Positions 1 through 5,005 of a stretch of 6,226 bases of DNA are shown here, in pieces. Source of the DNA: Chloroflexota bacterium (GTDB lineage Bacteria; Chloroflexota; Anaerolineae; UBA7937); the NCBI GenBank assembly GCA_003453555.1, contig DMLA01000063.1, positions 1-6,226 of the forward strand, given 5' to 3'. The position numbers were made by a program, and so were the translations under genes. Within the stretch, counting starts at the first letter, position 1. Each line of letters opens with the position of its first letter. The notes below the pieces were generated by a model. The model saw only the letters and a list, made by a program, of their open reading frames with translations, had not been told where the DNA came from and ran no database searches.

Positions 1-2
1 GG

Positions 3-74
3 CAGGTGGCCAGGCTCGCCGCTCTCATCGTGCGGTTCCTAGGCCAAATAGGGGAGATGGGTCAAAGAGGCTAA
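3..74 (+). CDS. C-terminal end of an unidentified upstream gene (partial)
   Basis: An open frame enters from the left edge and runs for 23 codons to TAA at 72-74, ending in ...FLGQIGEMGQRG. About 16 of the 23 third positions are G or C, like the GC-rich genes further right, and the peptide has an amphipathic helical look. The other two + frames close at 40-42 and 92-94; the longer of them gives an Arg/Ser/Pro-rich, less protein-like sequence. The fragment is too short to name the protein. The alternative is that the stretch is non-coding. The stop lies only 16 bp before the -35 box of the next gene, so this gene probably ends a separate transcription unit. Confidence 0.4.
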   Translation, partial: QVARLAALIVRFLGQIGEMGQRG

Positions 75-90
75 ACCCAAGCCAGATATA

Positions 91-119
91 TTGACACCCC
101 CTGGGACGAATCCTATAAT
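91..119 (+). promoter_or_regulatory. Perfect consensus sigma-70 promoter
   Basis: TTGACA at 91-96 and TATAAT at 114-119 are separated by exactly 17 bp (97-113). Both hexamers match the housekeeping sigma consensus at all positions and the spacing is optimal. Transcription would be expected to begin around the G residues at 125-127, leaving a leader of about 64 nt before the TTG chosen as start of the following gene. No operator-like inverted repeat is seen over the hexamers, so the sequence suggests strong, possibly constitutive expression. Actual activity in this host is inferred. Confidence 0.8.
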
Positions 120-189
120 GGTTTGGGCTTGTTGAGGGTCTCCCTCGTCCATAAACTCCGAAGAATTGGGGAAGGAAAGGCATCTCAAA

Positions 190-1086
190 TTGGCATTGGA
201 CAATTCGACTAAGCGGCGATTGGCACTAGCAAAAAAGTTGTACATGCATGGTTGCAGGCATGCACGCAATAAAGATGCGGTGAGTAAGATGATCGCTATC
301 CATAACTTTGATAATGCTGCCGAATTTGTGACCAAGGTAGCTGCTGATCACCTTTCTTTGCCCTATAGCGAGAAGGAATTCTACTCTCCTTTGGATGCGT
401 TGCAGAAATATTTTAGGCAAGAACTGGGCAAGGAATTGCCACTGGCAAAAGAAATCATTGAACTGCACAGAAATAGAAATAGGGTACAACATGGAGGGAC
501 TGTCCCCTCAATAGATACTGTGCAAAGGTTCAAGGACGCTACAGAGCAATTTTTTAGCGAGATTGTGACCACTATCTTCAAAGTGTCCTATGAGGAAATA
601 TATCTATCCATGTTAGTTGAAAACGATGAGTTAAAGAGCAAAATCCTCGAGGCTGAGAAGGCTCTTGAACAAGGGCAATATCAAGAGTGCGTTAGGCTGT
701 GTGATGGCGCGTTCATAGTTGCCACGTTTGATATAGGAGATATTGTTTCTAAAGCCGGTGTCCTAACAGCATATTGGGGAGCAGGTACTGAGCTTAGGAA
801 CCTAATTGAGGAAGAGTTCATTCAAGAAACCTACGGTAATACAGATTACGGAGGCCTGGCGAACGAAATCGGGAAAGCACTTTTGCAACTAGGTCAGGCA
901 TCGACTAGTATGCAATTCTTGGATGAATATAGGGTTGGTTTTCTGAGGCATAGGGAGCTAATCGATAGTCTTAGTAATCTCTCAGAGAAAGAGCTAAGTA
1001 GTGGTGCTCAAGCGTCATTAGATTTTGTTACGAATATCATTTTGAAGTGGCAAGAAGAAGGGCTATTACGCACAAATTCATCGTAA
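190..1086 (+). CDS. HEPN-motif protein, putative RNase-like, function unknown
   Basis: This largely helical protein (298 residues from TTG 190) contains RNRNRVQH at about residues 94-101. Arg94-Asn and Arg96-Asn, each followed by His101, both fit the R-(N/D/H)-x(3-5)-H active-site signature of HEPN domains, many of which are metal-independent RNases in toxin, abortive-infection or RNA-processing proteins. The N-terminal helices (residues about 5-90, including AKKLYMHG and HNFDNAAEF) would form the rest of that domain. A second helical segment with a TPR-like look (ALEQGQYQECVRLC, about 158-171) follows, then a helical C-terminus of unknown type. TTG 190 is preferred because GAAGGAAAGG lies 9 nt upstream; TTG 166 is in frame with weak SD, and ATG 244 would cut an N-terminal helix. 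The gene is much A+T-richer (38-40 % GC in sampled lines) than the reductase behind it, which suggests transfer. It is driven by the consensus promoter at 91-119. RNase activity is inferred from the motif alone. Confidence 0.72.
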   Translation: MALDNSTKRRLALAKKLYMHGCRHARNKDAVSKMIAIHNFDNAAEFVTKVAADHLSLPYSEKEFYSPLDALQKYFRQELGKELPLAKEIIELHRNRNRVQHGGTVPSIDTVQRFKDATEQFFSEIVTTIFKVSYEEIYLSMLVENDELKSKILEAEKALEQGQYQECVRLCDGAFIVATFDIGDIVSKAGVLTAYWGAGTELRNLIEEEFIQETYGNTDYGGLANEIGKALLQLGQASTSMQFLDEYRVGFLRHRELIDSLSNLSEKELSSGAQASLDFVTNIILKWQEEGLLRTNSS

Positions 1087-1091
1087 GGAGG
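1085..1091 (+). promoter_or_regulatory. Shine-Dalgarno of the reductase, overlapping the previous stop codon
   Basis: AAGGAGG at 1085-1091 begins with the last two bases of the TAA stop (1084-1086) of the HEPN-motif gene and ends 4 nt before the ATG at 1096. The arrangement fixes the reductase start and fits translational coupling of the two genes. The 4-nt spacing is somewhat short for so strong a site. Confidence 0.8.
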
Positions 1092-1095
1092 ATAG

Positions 1096-2028
1096 ATGTA
1101 CGACGTGGTGATCGTGGGGGCGGGGCCGGCCGGGCTAACGGCCGGTATCTATGCCCAGACCAAGCGGCTCTCTTCGGTGATCCTGGAGGCGAAGGAGATA
1201 GGGGGGCAGTTGACCTGTCTTTATCCCCACAAGAGTATCCACGATTTCCCTTCCTACACCGATATCGTGGCCCACGAGTTGGCGGGGAAGATGGCCGCCC
1301 AGGCTCGGGAGATGGGCTGCGAGATTAGGGAAGGGGAGGAGGTCATCGATTTGGATGTCGAGGAGGAGAAGATAACCCCCAAGACCCCCAAGGGGACCTA
1401 CGAGGCGAAGGCGGTGATACTGGCTCTGGGGATGGGGCTTTTTGAGCCCCGGAAGTTGGGCATCCCCGGGGAGGAGGGGCTGGAGGGGGTCTATTACAAC
1501 TGCCTGGATACGAAGCCCTTTGAAGGGAAGCGGGTCCTCTGCGTGGGGGGAGGGGACAGCGCCCTAGAGATGGCTCTCACCATCTGCGGCTGCGCTGGGA
1601 AAAGCACTCTCATACACCGCAAGGACTACTTTAGAGCCGACGAGATGACGGTGGAGAGGGTGGAGAAGAGCCCTATCCAGGTGGTCTTCCGCACCGAACT
1701 GAAGGAGATCATGGGGAAAGAGAGAGTCGAGGCTGTACGGCTCATCAACAACGAGACGGGGGAGGAGAGAGTGGTGCCCATAGATGCGGTGCTCATCAGC
1801 ATCGGCTTCATCCCCAATCTGGAGAGCGTGGAGCGGTGGGGGCTGGAACTCAAAGGCAAGGCTGTGGTGGTGAACCCCGAGATGCGGACTAACCTTCGAG
1901 GGGTCTTCGCCTGTGGCGACCTGGTCACCTATGAGGGCAAGACGAAGCGGATAACCACCGCCTGTGGCGAGGCGAGCACCGCTGTAAATTCAGCCTATAA
2001 GTACATCAGGAAACCCTACTGGGCTTAA
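1096..2028 (+). CDS. Thioredoxin reductase-like FAD/NAD(P)H oxidoreductase without CxxC (ferredoxin-NADP reductase type 2-like)
   Basis: A 310-residue two-dinucleotide-fold flavoprotein of the thioredoxin reductase superfamily, probably cytoplasmic. FAD binding is shown by GAGPAG (residues 8-13), Glu31 at the end of the second strand, GGQL (36-39) and the C-terminal GVFACGD (269-275). The NAD(P)H domain has GGGDSA (151-156), and HRKDYFRA (174-181) resembles the HRRxxxR loop that prefers NADPH. The CxxC disulphide that true thioredoxin reductases carry just before GGGDSA is absent: the segment reads YNCLDTKPFEG with a single Cys. The protein therefore more likely passes electrons to ferredoxin, flavodoxin or another partner, as in the YumC-type ferredoxin-NADP reductases, although it is somewhat shorter than that family (about 330) and lacks its longer C-terminal tail. 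GC-rich codons match the local backbone. It lies 9 bp behind the HEPN-motif gene; no promoter of its own was recognised. The exact electron partner is unknown. Confidence 0.88.
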   Translation: MYDVVIVGAGPAGLTAGIYAQTKRLSSVILEAKEIGGQLTCLYPHKSIHDFPSYTDIVAHELAGKMAAQAREMGCEIREGEEVIDLDVEEEKITPKTPKGTYEAKAVILALGMGLFEPRKLGIPGEEGLEGVYYNCLDTKPFEGKRVLCVGGGDSALEMALTICGCAGKSTLIHRKDYFRADEMTVERVEKSPIQVVFRTELKEIMGKERVEAVRLINNETGEERVVPIDAVLISIGFIPNLESVERWGLELKGKAVVVNPEMRTNLRGVFACGDLVTYEGKTKRITTACGEASTAVNSAYKYIRKPYWA

Positions 2029-2054
2029 AGGCAGTGGTTCTTGGCCTTGTTGAG

Positions 2055-2090
2055 AGGGGGCTTGTCCAGTGAGGCGGGCGCAAGCCCCCT
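2055..2090 (+). other. Intergenic hairpin, possible weak terminator or attenuator
   Basis: AGGGGGCTTG at 2055-2064 and CAAGCCCCCT at 2081-2090 are perfect reverse complements (10 bp) around a 16-nt loop. A G-U pair could extend the base of the stem. No T-run follows (TAGATGTAAA comes next), so it is not a canonical intrinsic terminator. It sits in the 90-bp gap between the reductase and the glycoside hydrolase. No good -35/-10 pair was found in that gap, so the hairpin may mark the end of one unit or only modulate read-through. Confidence 0.4.
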
Positions 2091-2118
2091 TAGATGTAAA
2101 GCGCTGGGGTGAAAGTGT

Positions 2119-3249
2119 GTGAATGAATCCCGTCTCCGACGATACGGATCTCGAGCCCTCCTCCTGCTCCTCGTTATCTTGATACTGGGCGTTCTGCCCA
2201 AGCCTTTGGTCGGCGTGGGCCCTCAACAGAAGGTTGAAACCGTAAACCCCAAGATGGGGGTCCACACCCGGCTCACCGATGAGGTGGAGGAGTGGAAGAT
2301 AAAGCACACCTTGGAGTTGGTGCGGGCTATGGGGGCCCCTTGGGTTGTGGAGTATTTCCCCTGGGCCTACTATGAGCCCCTCAAGGGGCAGTTCGACTGG
2401 ACCCACGCCGACCTGGTAGTTGACTACGCCAACGCCCAGGGGCTCACGGTCATCGCCAGGCTCGATTTCGTCCCCCCATGGGCGCGGCCCAAGAACACCA
2501 CTAATAGTTACCTAAGCAGAGAGCGTTACCAGGATTTCGGCGACTTCGTCTACGCCTTCGCTAGCCACTTTCGAGGTCGAATAAAGTACCTGGTCATCTG
2601 GAACGAGCCGAACCTGAGTTCTTCTTGGGGCTTCCGCCCTGTGGATCCGGAGGGGTATACGGAACTCCTCAAAATAGCCTATAGGAGGGCCAAATATGCA
2701 GACCCCGATATCCAGGTCTTGGCCGCGGGGCTGGCTCCTAACGTGGCCGATGAGGGCGACGGGTTCGCCCTCTCGGATTTGACCTTCCTCCAGAGGATGT
2801 ACGACGCTGGGGCCAAAGAGCACTTCGATATCCTGGCCGTCCACGCCTACGGCAACGTCTTCCCCCCCGACGACCCTCCCGCCAGGGATAAGATAAATTT
2901 CGCCCGGACGGAGTTACTCCACGAACTTATGGTGCAAAACGGAGATGGAGACAAGAAGATAATTATCACTGAGGGGGGCTGGAACGACCACCCCCGCTGG
3001 ACGAAGGCGGTGCGCCCCTCTCAACGGATCGCCTACACCATACAGGCCTATGAGAGGGCAGGAAGGGAGTGGGATTGGTGCCTGGCGGTGGCCTTCTGGG
3101 CCTTCCGCACCCCTTGGCCGCAGCGGAACTTCCGGGATTACTTCTCCTTCGTCACGCCGGAGTTCATCCTCAGGCCCATCTACAGGGAAGTGCAGGCCTA
3201 CGCCCAGGGGGCTACTGACTGGCTTGAGGGGACGCCTGGGGAGCGGTAA
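2119..3249 (+). CDS. Secreted or membrane-anchored clan GH-A glycoside hydrolase-like protein (GH39/GH5-like)
   Basis: A 376-residue protein with a basic N-terminus (residues 1-12) and a hydrophobic stretch LLLLLVILILGVLP (14-27), so exported or anchored outside the cell. The rest reads as one (beta/alpha)8 barrel. It opens with the substrate-facing MGVHTRL motif, continues with FPWAYYEP.GQFDW and VIARLDFVPPWARP, and has WNEPN (161-165) with Glu163 as predicted acid/base. AVHAYG follows (His242, Tyr244), then ITEGGW with Glu285 as predicted nucleophile. The two Glu residues are 122 apart, as expected in clan GH-A. It presumably cleaves a beta-linked polysaccharide or oligosaccharide; the substrate cannot be read from sequence, and family number is uncertain between GH39-like and GH5-like. 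The start is GTG 2119, with a modest GGGGTGA upstream at 2106-2112. The gene ends flush against the next start (TAA then ATG). Confidence 0.82.
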   Translation: MNESRLRRYGSRALLLLLVILILGVLPKPLVGVGPQQKVETVNPKMGVHTRLTDEVEEWKIKHTLELVRAMGAPWVVEYFPWAYYEPLKGQFDWTHADLVVDYANAQGLTVIARLDFVPPWARPKNTTNSYLSRERYQDFGDFVYAFASHFRGRIKYLVIWNEPNLSSSWGFRPVDPEGYTELLKIAYRRAKYADPDIQVLAAGLAPNVADEGDGFALSDLTFLQRMYDAGAKEHFDILAVHAYGNVFPPDDPPARDKINFARTELLHELMVQNGDGDKKIIITEGGWNDHPRWTKAVRPSQRIAYTIQAYERAGREWDWCLAVAFWAFRTPWPQRNFRDYFSFVTPEFILRPIYREVQAYAQGATDWLEGTPGER

Positions 3250-4035
3250 ATGACTGTCAAAAGGCGCTGGCTGGCATATATGGGCTTCTTTGCCCTGGTC
3301 GCCCTGGGCCTCTTTCTCCTCTTTCGTCCCCCAGGCGGCGAACTGAGGGATCGGGCCTGGGAGCGGATCGAGCGGCAGGGGGTTCTGCGGGTAGGGATGG
3401 ACGCCAGTTACCCGCCCTTCGAGTTGTGGGATGAGGTGGGCTTGCGGGGCTACGACGTCGATTTGGCGCTGGCCTTGGGGAGGGAATGGGGCGTGGAGGT
3501 CGATTTTGAGAATATCACCTTCGATGGCCTCTATGAGGCCCTCAAAGTAGAAAGGGTTGACATAATCATTTCCGCCCTCCCTTATGACCCGCTTCTGACT
3601 CAGGATGTGGCCTATTCTTATTCATATTTTGACGCTGGGCAGGTCTTGGTGGTGCGTGAGGAGGAGAGGGCTATGGCCAAGGTAGAAGACCTGAACGGAC
3701 GGAGGGTGGGGTTGGAGTTGGGTTCCCGGGGGGATTTGGAGGCTCGGCGGCTAGAACAGACGATGGTCTTGGAGAGAAGAGCCTATTTAAGCGCCCAGGA
3801 GGTCCTAGAGGCGCTTAGGGACGAGAAGATAGATGCAGGTATAGTGGATGCCGTCTCCGCTTATCAGTTCATTCGGGAGCAGGGCGGGCTTCGCATAGTC
3901 CAACAAGTGACTGAGGAGCCTTACGTCATGGCCGTGCCTATGAAAGCACCTATCCTCCTGGAGAAGGTGAACGGAGCGATCATCAAGTGGCGGGAGATGG
4001 GGTTCTTGGAGGAGTTGAGGGAGAAGTGGTTCTAA
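3250..4035 (+). CDS. Family 3 extracellular solute-binding protein (polar amino-acid type)
   Basis: A 261-residue periplasmic-binding-fold protein. Basic residues then a hydrophobic segment (about 8-25) form a signal peptide or membrane anchor; no lipobox Cys is present. The mature part starts with the family-3 pattern VLRVGMDASYPPFEL (about 45-59), then GYDVDLALALG, FDGLYEALKVERVDIIISAL, the lobe-2 entry LNGRRVGLELGSRGD and a typical end in WREMGFLEELREKWF. Such proteins capture amino acids or similar small solutes for an ABC importer, or act as sensors. No permease or ATPase gene is present in the window, so the partner is elsewhere, or the protein has another use. ATG 3250 directly follows the hydrolase stop, with GGGGAG 6 nt upstream inside that gene, which implies translational coupling. 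ATG at 3280 would remove the basic N-terminus and is less likely. Confidence 0.88.
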   Translation: MTVKRRWLAYMGFFALVALGLFLLFRPPGGELRDRAWERIERQGVLRVGMDASYPPFELWDEVGLRGYDVDLALALGREWGVEVDFENITFDGLYEALKVERVDIIISALPYDPLLTQDVAYSYSYFDAGQVLVVREEERAMAKVEDLNGRRVGLELGSRGDLEARRLEQTMVLERRAYLSAQEVLEALRDEKIDAGIVDAVSAYQFIREQGGLRIVQQVTEEPYVMAVPMKAPILLEKVNGAIIKWREMGFLEELREKWF

Positions 4036-4081
4036 TGCTTAACATAAGCAGATTGAGCTTCCGTTATGATTGGTTATTTTG

Positions 4082-4108
4082 GTGCCGTCAGATGACATCT
4101 GACGGCAC
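4082..4108. repeat. 27-bp near-perfect palindrome between convergent genes
   Basis: GTGCCGTCAGATG at 4082-4094 and CATCTGACGGCAC at 4096-4108 are exact reverse complements separated by one base. As RNA either strand could form an 11-bp stem with a 5-nt loop. It lies 46 bp after the solute-binding protein stop, in the convergent gap 4036-4167. No U-tract follows on either strand, so a bidirectional terminator is possible but not canonical; a dispersed intergenic palindrome or protein-binding site is also possible. A second small inverted repeat, TGCTTA-ACA-TAAGCA at 4036-4050, starts at the base after the stop codon. Confidence 0.75.
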
Positions 4109-4167
4109 TCAACTTCCCCCTTCAGGTGGAGATGACGGGCTGTTCTCACCTTCGCGCGTTTCTAATC

Positions 4168-4314
4168 TCACTCGAACTTAAACCCTTTCTCGGTGAGAAG
4201 CCTCAAGCAAGCATCTACCACCTTGGGGCAGTACCCGCCAACGATCTGCTCCGGATCCAGCCCCAGATTCTGGCTCACCGCCTTGCTGCCAGCAGGATGT
4301 GTGATCTGCGTCGA
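4168..4314 (-). pseudogene. Probable C-terminal gene remnant, unidentified
   Basis: On the - strand an open frame of 48 codons ends at TGA (4170-4168) and is closed upstream by TGA at 4317-4315. Its peptide looks protein-like: ITHPAGSKAVSQNLGLDPEQ is followed by IVGGYCPKVVDACLRLLTEK and GFKFE. No ATG is available; GTG 4278 would give 36 residues with a weak AAGG upstream. The same frame above the stop reads a Pro-rich stretch (QPPPPPEKVSAVQRLNAPLL), so a gene broken by a nonsense mutation or an older deletion would explain the pattern. I do not recognise the family. A shifted longer - strand frame through the same region gives low-complexity Ala/Ser/Gly/Glu sequence and is less convincing. 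No feature was recognised between this remnant and the small gene beginning at 4400. Confidence 0.35.
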
Positions 4315-4399
4315 TCAACGTAGCGTTAAGAGAGGAGCGTTCAGTCTCTGCACCGCGCTCACCTTCTCCGGAGGAGGCGGCGGCTGATGCTTCCAATCT

Positions 4400-4645
4400 C
4401 TATGTGCATTGACCTGGCCCGCCGTCAGGACAGAATCCTACCTCGGGCGGATAGACCTTGTTGTGCTTGGTGCAAAACTTGAACGTTGAAGCTACAGTGT
4501 AGACCATCTCGTCAGGGATACCTTGTGTCTTTGCAAATGCTCTGAATTGCGCAAAGGTCTGTTCGTCCCAGCCAGGGGGCAAGTTCTCGGTACGGCCTGC
4601 ACCGTGACTTCTCTTACGGCCAAATAACTTATCTAGGAAACCCAT
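4400..4645 (-). CDS. Small conserved-looking protein with Cys/His zinc-ribbon-like C-terminus
   Basis: An 81-residue protein beginning MGFLDKLFGRK, a short amphipathic, basic N-terminus often seen in small bacterial proteins that associate with membranes. A helical middle (about 26-56, containing FAQFRAFAKTQGIPDEMVY) follows. The end has Cys58-x2-His61, then PPEVGFCPDGG with Cys72, and Cys80 as the second-last residue, giving four possible metal ligands. A zinc-ribbon-like fold is likely but not proven. ATG 4645 has a very strong Shine-Dalgarno, AAAAGGAGGT, with 5 nt between GGAGGT (plus-strand ACCTCC, 4651-4656) and the start. A promoter candidate lies at 4700-4727. The stop falls soon after the last Cys, so the protein may be complete, or shortened from a longer form whose remnant lies downstream at 4168-4314. 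Function unknown. Confidence 0.7.
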   Translation of the reverse strand: MGFLDKLFGRKRSHGAGRTENLPPGWDEQTFAQFRAFAKTQGIPDEMVYTVASTFKFCTKHNKVYPPEVGFCPDGGPGQCT

Positions 4646-4699
4646 CTTTCACCTCCTTTTCCAGTAGAGATCAAGAACTCAAACAGGGATTCTAAATAC

Positions 4700-4727
4700 A
4701 TTATGATTTTAGCACAAAATGAGGCAA
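4700..4727 (-). promoter_or_regulatory. Candidate sigma-70 promoter of the small Cys/His protein
   Basis: Read on the - strand, TTGCCT (4727-4722) and CATAAT (4705-4700) are separated by 16 bp; they match the consensus at 4 and 5 of 6 positions. The surrounding stretch is strikingly A+T-rich compared with the flanks. Transcription would start near 4693, about 48 nt before the ATG at 4645. Confidence 0.45.
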
Positions 4728-4739
4728 AATAAAGCCTAG

Positions 4740-5005
4740 AGGGAAAGCGTGGGGAGGAGCCTCGCCCATCTAAAGAGGCACCAAGCCTTCTGATAAACGC
4801 TTTGGTCTCTGTTATTCTTAGTCAAATAACCCTTAGATGAACAAAACGCCTGCGGCGCTGCTCCTTGCCTTTGGCTGTCAGCCTGCCTCCTCGCCCGTGC
4901 TGAGCGCAGGGTGCAAAGCGTTGATGCCAGCCTGCCCTAGTACTTGCCAGGCCGGGGGGCAGACTGGGGAGGAAACTGGTGACGGCACTTAACTCAAAAA
5001 GCGAA
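4740..5005. other. Gene-poor intergenic region, GC-rich, with one hairpin
   Basis: About 265 bp separate the lipoprotein gene from the promoter region of the small protein. No confident gene is seen. A GC-rich inverted repeat pairs CCAGCCTGCCC (4927-4937) with GGGCAGACTGG (4957-4967), 10 of 11 bases, around a 19-nt loop. AAACGCTTTG (4795-4804) has a 9-base inverted match, CAAAGCGTT, at 4914-4922, and GTTATT/AATAAC (4811-4830) forms a small hairpin. These pairings could belong to a structured RNA, but all are short enough to be coincidental. A 51-codon + strand ORF (4837-4992) is present without a ribosome-binding site. Confidence 0.4.

Noticed and set aside
39..152. Short - strand ORF (MDEGDPQQAQ..., 37 codons) with GGAG near its start, opposite the left promoter
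   Set aside because: It lies across the perfect + strand promoter and the end of the upstream gene, has no recognisable family, and its longer extension runs antisense to the HEPN-motif gene.
1626..1928. - strand open frames inside the reductase and hydrolase genes
   Set aside because: GC-rich genes commonly leave long antisense frames; these give Ser/Arg/Pro-rich products with no motifs, whereas the + strand proteins are clearly conserved.
4036..4050. TGCTTA-ACA-TAAGCA inverted repeat as intrinsic terminator of the binding protein gene
   Set aside because: The 6-bp stem is A+T-rich and no T-run follows, so it is too weak to call as a terminator by itself.
4178..4396. 72-codon - strand ORF through the convergent region
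   Set aside because: Its product is low-complexity Ala/Ser/Gly/Glu-rich and in a different frame from the protein-like GGYCPKVVDACLRLL segment, so it is probably a shadow.
4421..4427. A further TGACGGC occurrence on the - strand as part of the intergenic repeat family
   Set aside because: It lies in the coding sequence of the small protein (codons of CPDGG), and the similarity stops after the seven bases.
4837..4992. 51-codon + strand ORF (MNKTPAALLLAFGC..., with four Cys) resembling a tiny lipoprotein
   Set aside because: There is no Shine-Dalgarno before the ATG, the composition follows a GC-rich non-coding stretch, and the lipobox-like LAFGC could be chance. Not strong enough to call a gene.
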